64,000 nt of DNA from an uncultured Clostridia bacterium (lineage in GTDB: Bacteria > Bacillota > Clostridia > Oscillospirales > Oscillospiraceae). Below the pieces are notes generated by a model. The model was not told where the DNA came from, made no database searches, and saw only the letters and a program-made list of their open reading frames with translations. Below, piece after piece: positions 7,981-15,940 of this stretch (position 1 is its first letter; each line of letters begins with the position of its first letter). The stretch spans positions 393,820-457,819 of the forward strand of contig CANSAE010000002.1 in assembly GCA_947644595.1 (NCBI GenBank), written 5' to 3'. The translations under genes were made by a program, and so were the position numbers.

Positions 7981-8988
7981 ATGATCGTAGTTGTGAAGCA
8001 CGGCGCATCCGAAAAGCAGATTGAAAACCTGACCAACTGGTTCAAGGCCAAGGGCGTGGAACCCGACGTATCCAAGGGCACCGATATGACCATCATCGGC
8101 CTGGTGGGCGATGTGAGCAAGATCGACACCGAGCTGGTGGAGGCTCTGGACATTGTCGATTCCGTGAAGCGGGTGTCCGAGCCGTTTAAGCAGGCCAACC
8201 GGAAGTTCCATCCCGACGATACCGTGGTCACCTTGAAAAACGGCACGAAAATCGGCGGCGGGAACTTTGTGTATATGGCGGGCCCCTGCTCCGTGGAATC
8301 CGAGGAGCAGATCATCTACTGCGCCCAGCGGGTCAAGGCGGCGGGCGCTCAGATTCTGCGGGGCGGCGCATTCAAGCCCCGGACATCCCCCTATTCCTTC
8401 CAGGGCATGGGCGAGGACGGTATCCGACTTTTGATGGAGGCAAAAAAGGAGACTGGTCTGCCCATCGTGACCGAGCTGATGGACATTAAGCACATCGACC
8501 TGTTCACCGATGTGGACATCATCCAGATCGGCGCGCGGAATATGCAGAACTTTGAGCTTTTGAAGGAAATCGGCCACTGCGACAAGCCCATTTTGCTCAA
8601 GCGCGGTCTGGCCAACACCATTCAGGAATGGCTGATGAGTGCCGAGTACATCATGGCCGGCGGGAATCACAATGTCATCCTTTGTGAGCGGGGCATCCGC
8701 ACCTATGAGACCTACACTCGTAACACCCTTGATTTGTCTGCGGTCCCGGCGGTGCATGAGCTCAGCCACCTGCCTATCATCGTGGACCCCAGCCACGCCA
8801 CGGGCCTGTCCCGTATGGTGCCCACTATGGCACTGGGTGCGGCGGCCGTAGGTGCGAACGGCCTGATGATTGAGGTGCATAACGACCCGCCGCGGGCCAA
8901 GTGCGACGGCGCCCAGTCCCTGACCCCCGACCAGTTCGATCAGGTGACGGCTTCCGTCGGCAAGGTGCTGGCGGCGCTGAGAGGGTGA
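7981..8988 (+). CDS. aroF: 3-deoxy-7-phosphoheptulonate (DAHP) synthase
   Basis: 335 residues of the type I-beta (Thermotoga/KDO8P-like) DAHP synthase. A ferredoxin-like N-terminal regulatory domain covers residues ~1-70 (MIVVVKHGASEKQ...), and the TIM barrel follows with GPCSVES, KPRTSPYSFQG and VDPSHATG. It condenses PEP and erythrose 4-phosphate, the first step of the shikimate pathway. In characterised relatives the N-terminal domain mediates feedback inhibition by Phe/Tyr. It is the first structural gene after the attenuator, with an AGGAGGG site at 7967-7973. Confidence 0.95.
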   Translation: MIVVVKHGASEKQIENLTNWFKAKGVEPDVSKGTDMTIIGLVGDVSKIDTELVEALDIVDSVKRVSEPFKQANRKFHPDDTVVTLKNGTKIGGGNFVYMAGPCSVESEEQIIYCAQRVKAAGAQILRGGAFKPRTSPYSFQGMGEDGIRLLMEAKKETGLPIVTELMDIKHIDLFTDVDIIQIGARNMQNFELLKEIGHCDKPILLKRGLANTIQEWLMSAEYIMAGGNHNVILCERGIRTYETYTRNTLDLSAVPAVHELSHLPIIVDPSHATGLSRMVPTMALGAAAVGANGLMIEVHNDPPRAKCDGAQSLTPDQFDQVTASVGKVLAALRG

Positions 8989-8992
8989 CGGC

Positions 8993-9841
8993 ATGACAGT
9001 TGGAATTGTCGGACTCGGGCTCATGGGCGGCAGCTTTGCCAAGGCGTACAAGGAAGCCGGGTGCACTGTGCTGGCCCACAACCGCAGTCGGGATACCTTA
9101 GAATTAGCCATGATGAACGGTGTGGCGGACGGTGAACTGACAAAAAAGACCATCAGCCGGTGTGATTTGGTCATCATTGCCTTGTATCCCCGGGCGACCA
9201 TTGATTATCTCAAGGAAATGGCTCCGCACATTGACAAGCGCACGCTGGTCATTGACACTTGCGGTACCAAGCGGGATGTGTGTCAGGCGTGCTTTCCCAT
9301 CGCGCAGCAGTACGGCTTCACTTTCGTGGGCGGGCATCCCATGGCGGGCACCCAGTTTTCCGGGTACAAATACTCCCGGCCCACCATGTACAAGGGCGCG
9401 GCCATGATTTTGGTGCCGGAGACTTTTGACGACATCGCATTTTTTGATCGGGTGAAGGCTATGCTGGCCCCCTGCGGGTTCGGGCGGGTGACCATCACCA
9501 CTGCCGAAAAGCACGATGCTATGATCGCCTTTTCCTCGCAAATGGCCCATGTGGTGTCCAATGCCTTTGTGAAGAGCCCCGTAGCTCGGGAGCACAAGGG
9601 CTATTCCGCTGGTAGCTACAAGGACATGACCCGCGTAGCTTGGCTCAATGAGACCATGTGGGCAGAGTTGTTTTTGGAAAATCAGGATTATCTGCTGGGT
9701 GAGCTGGATATTTTTATGGAGAACCTGGCCCAATACCGCCAGGCCCTGGCGGCGGGGGACCGGGACGGTCTGGAATCTCTGCTGCGGGAGGGCCGGCTCA
9801 TCAAGGAAGAGGTGGACAATATTGATTATCGTTCCCGTTAA
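8993..9841 (+). CDS. tyrA: prephenate dehydrogenase
   Basis: 282 residues beginning with the NAD-binding motif VGIVGLGLMGGSFAKA, followed by GGHPMAGT (active-site His region) typical of TyrA. It oxidatively decarboxylates prephenate to 4-hydroxyphenylpyruvate on the way to tyrosine. No C-terminal ACT domain is present; the protein ends after the helical dimerisation domain. It lies 4 nt behind aroF and overlaps aroB by 20 nt. Arogenate dehydrogenase activity cannot be excluded from sequence. Confidence 0.92.
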   Translation: MTVGIVGLGLMGGSFAKAYKEAGCTVLAHNRSRDTLELAMMNGVADGELTKKTISRCDLVIIALYPRATIDYLKEMAPHIDKRTLVIDTCGTKRDVCQACFPIAQQYGFTFVGGHPMAGTQFSGYKYSRPTMYKGAAMILVPETFDDIAFFDRVKAMLAPCGFGRVTITTAEKHDAMIAFSSQMAHVVSNAFVKSPVAREHKGYSAGSYKDMTRVAWLNETMWAELFLENQDYLLGELDIFMENLAQYRQALAAGDRDGLESLLREGRLIKEEVDNIDYRSR

Positions 9842-10889
9842 GGCATCGAAAGACTATGATATCGTCATCGGTCGGGGATTGCTGAAGAACGCCGGGGCCT
9901 ATGTGCGCAGGGTGTGCGATTGTGAAACGGTGATGCTGGTGTGCGGTGATATCGTGGAAGGATTGTATGCCGATATGGTGCAGTCATCCTTGGAGGCCGC
10001 GGGATACCGGGTCTGCCGGTTCGTCTACCCTCACGGGGAACAGTCCAAAACGGCCCGGACCTACTTCGCGCTGCTGAATGCTCTGGCGGAGCATGGGCTC
10101 ACCCGTGCCGACTGTATCGTGGCACTGGGCGGCGGAGTGACCGGCGATTTGGCGGGCTTTGCCGCGGCCACCTATCAGCGGGGCATTTCCTATGTGCAGA
10201 TGCCCACCACGCTTTTGGCGGCGGTAGATTCTTCCGTGGGCGGTAAGACCGCCATTGACCTGCCGGCGGGGAAAAATCTGGCCGGGGCGTTCTATCAGCC
10301 TGAATTGGTATTATGTGATGCCGATGCCTTAAACACCCTGCCGGAAGAAGTGTTTCGCGATGGATGTGCGGAAGTCATCAAGTACGGGGTCATATGGGAT
10401 GCGGATTTGTTTGAACGCTTAAAACAGCCCATCCGGACCCAAATCGAGGACATCATCGCCCGATGCGTGGCCATCAAGCGGGACGTGGTGGAGCAAGATG
10501 AGTTCGACACTGGGCTGCGGGGCATTTTGAATTTCGGCCACACCATCGGCCACGCCGTGGAGCAGTGCTCGGGCTTTCAGGTGTCCCACGGGTCGGCGGT
10601 CGCCGTCGGGATGGCGCTTATCACCAAGGCAGCCTGGATGGCAGGCATCTGCGAAAAGGACTGCGTGGACGCGGTGTACGGCATGCTGCGGCAGTATGGT
10701 CTGCCCACAGAAACAATATTTGCCCCGGACGCACTTTTGGACGCCATGCTCCGCGATAAAAAGCGGTCCGGGAGCAGCATCACGCTGGTGCTGCCGGAGG
10801 CCGTCGGCAGGTGCCGGCTGGAACAATTGCCGGTGGAGGACATGAAAGTCCTCCTGCGTCCGGCTTTGGAGGAACAGACATGGATGTGA
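9822..10889 (+). CDS. aroB: 3-dehydroquinate synthase
   Basis: About 355 residues. The sequence shows ALGGGVTGDLAGFAAATYQRG, PTTLLAAVDSSVGGKTA and the metal-binding FGHTIGHAVE, all classic AroB signatures. It cyclises DAHP to 3-dehydroquinate using NAD+ and a divalent metal. The most likely start is TTG 9822, nine nucleotides after AGGAAGAGG (9804-9812) inside the end of tyrA; no ATG occurs before the conserved core. It overlaps the aroA start by 10 nt. Confidence 0.93.
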   Translation: MIIVPVKASKDYDIVIGRGLLKNAGAYVRRVCDCETVMLVCGDIVEGLYADMVQSSLEAAGYRVCRFVYPHGEQSKTARTYFALLNALAEHGLTRADCIVALGGGVTGDLAGFAAATYQRGISYVQMPTTLLAAVDSSVGGKTAIDLPAGKNLAGAFYQPELVLCDADALNTLPEEVFRDGCAEVIKYGVIWDADLFERLKQPIRTQIEDIIARCVAIKRDVVEQDEFDTGLRGILNFGHTIGHAVEQCSGFQVSHGSAVAVGMALITKAAWMAGICEKDCVDAVYGMLRQYGLPTETIFAPDALLDAMLRDKKRSGSSITLVLPEAVGRCRLEQLPVEDMKVLLRPALEEQTWM

Positions 10890-12061
10890 CCATCAATCCT
10901 GCGATATTGCGCGGCTTCATTACCCCGCCGCCGTCCAAGTCTCAGGCCCACCGGGCCATGCTTGCCATGATGCTCTCCGGCGGAGACGGGGAATTGCAAA
11001 ACCTCTCCCGGTCGCAGGATATTGACGCGACCCAAAGATGTGCTGCTGCGCTCACCGCCAAGGGCGCGCCCTGTGACGGTCTGCCCATGCTGGACTGCGG
11101 AGAATCCGGGTCGACTTTGCGGTTTCTCATCCCTGTGGCCCTCGCTTTGCGGGGCGGCGGGCACTTCACCGGGCAGGGACGGCTCATGGAGCGGCCCCAA
11201 AAACCCTACTTTGACATTTTCGATGAAAAGGGAATTTTTTACGACCTGCAATATGGTGTGCTGACGGTCAGGGGAACACTCACCCCGGGCATTTATGCGT
11301 TGCCGGGGGACGTGTCCAGCCAGTTTGTCACCGGGTTGCTTTACGCTTTGCCGCTGCTGGCGGGAGATTCGGAGATCGTACTCACCTCCCCGCTGGAAAG
11401 CCGGGACTATGTGGCCATGACGCTGGATGTGCTCTCCAAGTTCGGCGTGCAGGTGGAAAACGAGAATTATGAACGCTTCCGGGTGCCGGGGAATCAGAAA
11501 TTCCGGGCTGTGGACATGGCCATTGAGGCCGACTGGTCCCAGGCGGGCTTCTGGTACGCGGCGGCGTTTTTGGACAATGCCGTGGAGATCACGGGCATGG
11601 CCCCGGCTTCCTCCCAGGGCGACCGGGTGGTGGCGGAGCTATATTGGAAGCTGGCCAAGCCCGGGGATGTGGACATTGATGTGTCCGGCTGCCCGGACCT
11701 GGTGCCGCCGCTGGCCGTGATGGCCGCGGTGCGAACCGGCACCACCCGCATTGTGAACGCGGCGCGGCTGCGCATCAAGGAAAGCGACAGGCTTTCCGCT
11801 GTCACGCAGGTGCTGCGCGCCATGGGCGCGGATATCGCGGAGCTGCCCGACGGGTTGGTCATTACGGGGCAGACGGGATTGCGCGGCGGCGTGACCGTGG
11901 ATAGCTTCAACGACCACCGCATCGCCATGATGGCAGCCATCGCTGCAACCCGGTGCTCCGTGCCGGTGACGATTCAAGGCGCGGAGTGCGTGCGGAAATC
12001 CTATCCCAGGTTCTGGGACGATTACAAGGCCCTCGGCGGGCAATTGGAGGTGCGGGAATGA
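10880..12061 (+). CDS. aroA: 5-enolpyruvylshikimate-3-phosphate synthase
   Basis: 393 residues. The N-terminal SKSQAHRAML is a variant of the SKS.(S/T)NR substrate-binding motif; LDCGESGSTLRFL and RIKESDRL further on are diagnostic. It transfers enolpyruvyl from PEP to shikimate 3-phosphate. The ATG at 10880 follows GGAGGAACAG, and the stop overlaps the aroC start (ATGA). The Gln/Ala in place of the usual SxNR is the sort of substitution seen in class II or divergent EPSP synthases; glyphosate behaviour cannot be inferred. Confidence 0.93.
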   Translation: MDVTINPAILRGFITPPPSKSQAHRAMLAMMLSGGDGELQNLSRSQDIDATQRCAAALTAKGAPCDGLPMLDCGESGSTLRFLIPVALALRGGGHFTGQGRLMERPQKPYFDIFDEKGIFYDLQYGVLTVRGTLTPGIYALPGDVSSQFVTGLLYALPLLAGDSEIVLTSPLESRDYVAMTLDVLSKFGVQVENENYERFRVPGNQKFRAVDMAIEADWSQAGFWYAAAFLDNAVEITGMAPASSQGDRVVAELYWKLAKPGDVDIDVSGCPDLVPPLAVMAAVRTGTTRIVNAARLRIKESDRLSAVTQVLRAMGADIAELPDGLVITGQTGLRGGVTVDSFNDHRIAMMAAIAATRCSVPVTIQGAECVRKSYPRFWDDYKALGGQLEVRE

Positions 12062-13035
12062 ACTATACCATTTTCGGAGAATCTCACGGACCGGCCATCG
12101 GTGTGGTGGTCACGGGTCTGCCTTCCGGCGTTGTTCTGGATATGGACGCTATCGCTGGAGAACTGGCCCGGCGGGCCCCGGGGCAGGACGCCACCTCCAC
12201 TGCCCGGAAGGAAGCGGATGTGCCGGAAATTTTGTCCGGCGTATTTGAGGGAAAGACCACCGGGACCCCGTTGGCGGCCATCATCCGCAATACGGACACC
12301 CACAGCAGGGACTATTCTCAATTGAAAGACCTGCCCCGTCCGGGTCATGCGGATTTTTCCGGTTCGGTGCGGTATCAAGGCTGCAGCGACTACCGGGGCG
12401 GCGGGCATTTCTCCGGGCGGCTCACGGCATCTCTGGTGTTTGCCGGGGCAATCGCCAAGCAGATTCTGGCGCAAGAGGGCATCACGGTTATATCCCGTAT
12501 TTCCTTGCTGGAAGGGATACAGGACCCCTCTCCCGAAGAAATCGATGACATCATACTGGCTGCCAAATCGGACGGCGATAGCGTGGGCGGGTGTGTTGCC
12601 TGCACCGTGTCCGGCATTCCCGCCGGGTTTGGTGCTCCGGATCTGGGTGAGAACGCGGAAGGGATGTTTGCCAAGCACTTGTTTGCCGTGCCGGCAGTGA
12701 AGGGCATTGCATTCGGTGCTGGCTTTGGGTTTGCTTCTATGCGGGGGAGTGAGGCCAATGATCCGTTTTACATGGACGGCGGCACAGTTAAAACCCGCAC
12801 GAACCACGCCGGGGGCATCAACGGCGGCATTACCAACGGGATGCCTGTGGAATTTGAAGTCGTGATCCGCCCCACGCCATCCATTTCCAAACAACAGCAG
12901 ACGGTCAGTCTGTCCCGAAAAACCAGCGAAATACTGACTGTCACCGGGCGGCACGACCCCTGCATTGTGAAACGGGCATTGCCAGTGATTGAGGCGGCTG
13001 CGGCTTTGGCGGTGTGTGAATTATTAAATATGTGA
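12058..13035 (+). CDS. aroC: chorismate synthase
   Basis: 325 residues, slightly short for the family (about 360). FGESHGPAIGVVVTGLPSG, RPGHADFSGSVRYQGCSDYRGGGHFSGR and NHAGGINGGITNGMPV match the three family signatures, including the FMN/EPSP-binding loops. It eliminates phosphate from EPSP to give chorismate, using reduced FMN. It starts within the aroA stop codon, so translation is coupled. Confidence 0.95.
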   Translation: MNYTIFGESHGPAIGVVVTGLPSGVVLDMDAIAGELARRAPGQDATSTARKEADVPEILSGVFEGKTTGTPLAAIIRNTDTHSRDYSQLKDLPRPGHADFSGSVRYQGCSDYRGGGHFSGRLTASLVFAGAIAKQILAQEGITVISRISLLEGIQDPSPEEIDDIILAAKSDGDSVGGCVACTVSGIPAGFGAPDLGENAEGMFAKHLFAVPAVKGIAFGAGFGFASMRGSEANDPFYMDGGTVKTRTNHAGGINGGITNGMPVEFEVVIRPTPSISKQQQTVSLSRKTSEILTVTGRHDPCIVKRALPVIEAAAALAVCELLNM

Positions 13036-13049
13036 AAGAGGAGAACGGT

Positions 13050-14192
13050 ATGGATATCAACGAATTACGCGGACAAATTGATGGTGTAGACCGTCAAATC
13101 ATTGAGCTGTATACCCAACGGATGAAAATTTCCGAGGATATCGCGGCTTACAAGCAGTCCATCGGCAAGGCGATTTATGACCCGGAGCGGGAACGGAAAA
13201 AGCTGGTGGAAGTGGCATCTCAGGTCCCGGACGGACTGCGGACCGGGGCGCTGATGCTGTTTTCCACGCTGTTTGAGTTGAGCAGTACCCACCAGATGCA
13301 GATCATGAATAAGACTTCCGACCTGGCCCGGCGTATCACAGATGCGATCGAACATACCGCAAAGCAGTTTCCTCAGTTTCCCATCGTGGCGTGTCAGGGC
13401 GTGGAAGGGGCATATTCCCAAATCGCCTGCGAGAAACTGTTCAACACGCCCAATATCATGTATTTCAATAACTTTGAGGGTGTGTTCTCTGCCATTGAGA
13501 ACGGGATGTGTGAGTATGGCATTTTGCCCATTGAAAACAGCACTGCCGGGTCCGTCAACCGCATTTACGATCTGATGGCACAGCACAATTGTTATGTGGT
13601 ACGCTCTGCACGCCTGAAAATCGACCACAGTCTGCTGGCAAAGCCTGGCACGAAGCAGGGCGAGATCAAAGAGATATTCTCCCACGAGCAGGCCATCAAC
13701 CAATGTGCGGGCTTCCTGAAAACCATGCCCCATGTGAAGGTAACCGTGGTGGAAAACACTGCCATTGCCGCCAAGATGGTGGCGGAATCGGACCGTTCTG
13801 ATGTGGCGGCCCTGTCCAGCCATGCCTGTGCCAGCCTGTACGGGTTGGATTGCCTGGCTGCAAGTGTGCAGGATAAAGGGAATAACTTCACCCGGTTTAT
13901 TTGTATTTCCAAGAATCTGGAAATTTATCCCGGCGCGGACCGCACCAGCATCATGTGCGTAGTGGCCCACCGGCCCGGTTCCCTGTATAAGGTGATGAGC
14001 CGTTTTTTTGCCTTGGGCATCAACCTGCAGAAACTGGAGAGCCGTCCGATTCCGGACCGGGACTTTGAATACATGATGTATTTCGATTTTGATACGCCGC
14101 TGTATTCTCCGGAATTCGTGCAAGTCATCAGCGAGTTGGAGGATATGTGTGAGGAATTCCGTTATTTCGGAAGTTATTCGGAGATCGTGTGA
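13050..14192 (+). CDS. pheA: bifunctional chorismate mutase / prephenate dehydratase
   Basis: 380 residues with three modules: an AroQ-type chorismate mutase helix bundle (residues ~1-85, LRGQIDGVDRQIIELYTQRM), prephenate dehydratase (~105-290, with GVEGAYSQIA and LPIENSTAGSV) and an ACT domain (~297-370, HRPGSLYKVMSRFFALGINL, then ESRP). It makes phenylpyruvate from chorismate, and ACT domains of this type bind phenylalanine for feedback inhibition. ATG 13050 is preferred over ATG 13032 because GAGGAG lies at 13038-13043. Its mutase domain also supplies prephenate to TyrA in this operon. Confidence 0.94.
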   Translation: MDINELRGQIDGVDRQIIELYTQRMKISEDIAAYKQSIGKAIYDPERERKKLVEVASQVPDGLRTGALMLFSTLFELSSTHQMQIMNKTSDLARRITDAIEHTAKQFPQFPIVACQGVEGAYSQIACEKLFNTPNIMYFNNFEGVFSAIENGMCEYGILPIENSTAGSVNRIYDLMAQHNCYVVRSARLKIDHSLLAKPGTKQGEIKEIFSHEQAINQCAGFLKTMPHVKVTVVENTAIAAKMVAESDRSDVAALSSHACASLYGLDCLAASVQDKGNNFTRFICISKNLEIYPGADRTSIMCVVAHRPGSLYKVMSRFFALGINLQKLESRPIPDRDFEYMMYFDFDTPLYSPEFVQVISELEDMCEEFRYFGSYSEIV

Positions 14193-15415
14193 TGGAACGG
14201 TACGGACTGTTGGGGGAGCATTTGGGCCACAGCTTTTCTCCCCAGATTCATAAAGCCATCGGCGGGTATGATTACAGCTTGTTTGAGGTAGAATCGGAAC
14301 GTCTGGAGGATTTCCTGCGAAACGGAGACTTCAAGGCGATTAACGTGACCATTCCGTATAAAAAGGCGGTTATCCCTTATTGCGCTGCGCTATCCAGACA
14401 GGCGGCCGCCATTGGGAGCGTAAACACTATTGTGCGCCGTGGGGATGGGACGCTGTACGGCGATAATACGGATTATGATGGATTCCTTTATACGGTGCGC
14501 CAGTCCGGTGTAGAGGTTGCCGGGAAAAAGTGCGTGATTTTTGGGGATGGAGGCGTGGCTCCCACTGTGCGGACGGTGCTCCATGACATGAACGCCGGAG
14601 CGGTCGTCACGGTATCCCGAAAAGGGGAGGAGAACTTTTCCAATCTTTCCCGGCACTATGACGCGCAGATTTTGGTAAATGCCACACCTGTGGGGATGTA
14701 TCCCCAAAATGGTGAAACCGTGGCGGAACTGGTTCCTTTTTTCCGGTTGGAGGCGGCGTTTGATTTGGTGTATAACCCCAGCGTTACGGAATTTCTGCGG
14801 CAGGCTGCGGCACATGGCGCTGTGGCAGTGAACGGGCTGGGAATGCTGGTGGCCCAGGCGAAACGGGCATCGGAAATTTTCCGGGATGTGACCGTTGATG
14901 ACGCGGTTATAGAGCCCATCCGCCAAAGCATCACCCGGCAGGAGATGAACATTGCCCTCATCGGCATGGCCGGAAGCGGAAAGACGACCATCGGCACCGC
15001 ATTGGCGGCAATGACCGGGCGGAGGTTTGTGGATTGCGACGACCTCATCCCTCAGTACGCGGGAAAATCCATTCAGGATATTTTTGCCCAAGATGGAGAA
15101 GCAGTATTTCGTGAAATTGAGACGGCAGTGCTGCGGGATGTATCCAAGGAAAGCGGAACCGTGATTGCCACCGGCGGTGGAGTGGTCACCCGGCCGGAAA
15201 ATCTACCTCTACTGCGGCAAAACAGCGTGACGGTGCTGTTGCGCCGAACTGTTGAGGAACTGCCCAGTGAGGGACGCCCCATGTCTCAAAAGCACGGGGT
15301 TGCCGCTTTGTATGAGCAGCGCAGGCCGCTGTACGAAGCCTGGGGCGAATATGCCTTTGACTGCGTGGGCGTGGAAGAAACGGCCCGTGCCATTAAGGAG
15401 GCTTTGCACTTATGA
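14192..15415 (+). CDS. aroE-aroK: fused shikimate dehydrogenase-shikimate kinase
   Basis: 407 residues holding two enzymes in one chain. Residues ~1-250 are AroE (GEHLGHSFSPQIH, VTIPYKK, DNTDYDGF, GDGGVAPTV). Residues ~252-407 are AroK, starting at MNIALIGMAGSGKTTIG with a P-loop and the shikimate-binding DCDDLI and GGGVVTRPEN. It reduces dehydroshikimate and then phosphorylates shikimate, steps 4 and 5 of the pathway. The junction is direct, with no stop codon. The start ATG overlaps the pheA stop (TGATG); a GTG one codon earlier is an alternative. Confidence 0.93.
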   Translation: MERYGLLGEHLGHSFSPQIHKAIGGYDYSLFEVESERLEDFLRNGDFKAINVTIPYKKAVIPYCAALSRQAAAIGSVNTIVRRGDGTLYGDNTDYDGFLYTVRQSGVEVAGKKCVIFGDGGVAPTVRTVLHDMNAGAVVTVSRKGEENFSNLSRHYDAQILVNATPVGMYPQNGETVAELVPFFRLEAAFDLVYNPSVTEFLRQAAAHGAVAVNGLGMLVAQAKRASEIFRDVTVDDAVIEPIRQSITRQEMNIALIGMAGSGKTTIGTALAAMTGRRFVDCDDLIPQYAGKSIQDIFAQDGEAVFREIETAVLRDVSKESGTVIATGGGVVTRPENLPLLRQNSVTVLLRRTVEELPSEGRPMSQKHGVAALYEQRRPLYEAWGEYAFDCVGVEETARAIKEALHL

Positions 15416-15846
15416 AACTTCTGGTCATCAATGGACCGAATATCAACATGGTGGGTATTCGGGAACCGGCCATCTACGGTAGCAGGACTTACGGGGAAAT
15501 GTGTCGTCTGATTGATAAGACTGGAGACCGCCTGGGAGTTGCTGTGGAGCGGTACCAATCAAATGTAGAGGGCGATATCGTGACCTGTATCCAGCAGGCT
15601 TATGGAAACGTGGACGGAATTGTTATCAATCCGGCGGCGTATACGCATACGTCAGTTGCGATTTTGGATGCGCTGAAGGCCGTGAATATTCCCGCTGTGG
15701 AAGTACATATCTCCGATGTGGATGCGAGAGAGCCTTTCCGACAGGTGTCCTACCCGGGAATATACTGTGAAAAGACCATCAAGGGTCATGGATTCCAGGG
15801 ATATGTGGAAGCGATGGAATATCTGTACAATAAATATGGGAAATAA
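15412..15846 (+). CDS. aroQ: 3-dehydroquinate dehydratase, type II
   Basis: 144 residues of the dodecameric type II family: INGPNINMVGIREPAIYG contains the catalytic Tyr loop, INPAAYTHTSVAILDA the substrate site, and VEVHISDV the His. It dehydrates 3-dehydroquinate to 3-dehydroshikimate, completing the set of pathway enzymes in this operon. It starts within the aroEK stop codon (ATGA) and is followed directly by a strong terminator, so it is the last gene. Confidence 0.95.
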   Translation: MKLLVINGPNINMVGIREPAIYGSRTYGEMCRLIDKTGDRLGVAVERYQSNVEGDIVTCIQQAYGNVDGIVINPAAYTHTSVAILDALKAVNIPAVEVHISDVDAREPFRQVSYPGIYCEKTIKGHGFQGYVEAMEYLYNKYGK

Positions 15847-15847
15847 A

Positions 15848-15879
15848 AAGGAAGCGGCCGCTCGCCGCTTCCTTTTTAT
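15848..15879 (+). terminator. terminator of the aromatic operon
   Basis: An 11-bp perfect stem (15848-15858 with 15864-15874, 5-nt loop) followed by T residues, immediately after the aroQ stop. Confidence 0.92.
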
Positions 15880-15895
15880 GGAGGCATTTATGAAA

Positions 15896-15926
15896 AACAG
15901 GGCACCGTAAGGTACCCTGTTTTTTA
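15896..15926 (-). terminator. terminator of the convergent flavoenzyme gene
   Basis: Stem 15896-15906 with 15911-15921, GTAA loop, A/T runs on both sides. It can serve the minus-strand gene ending at 15941 and also back up the operon terminator. Confidence 0.8.
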
Positions 15927-15940
15927 TGATGCATGTGAAA

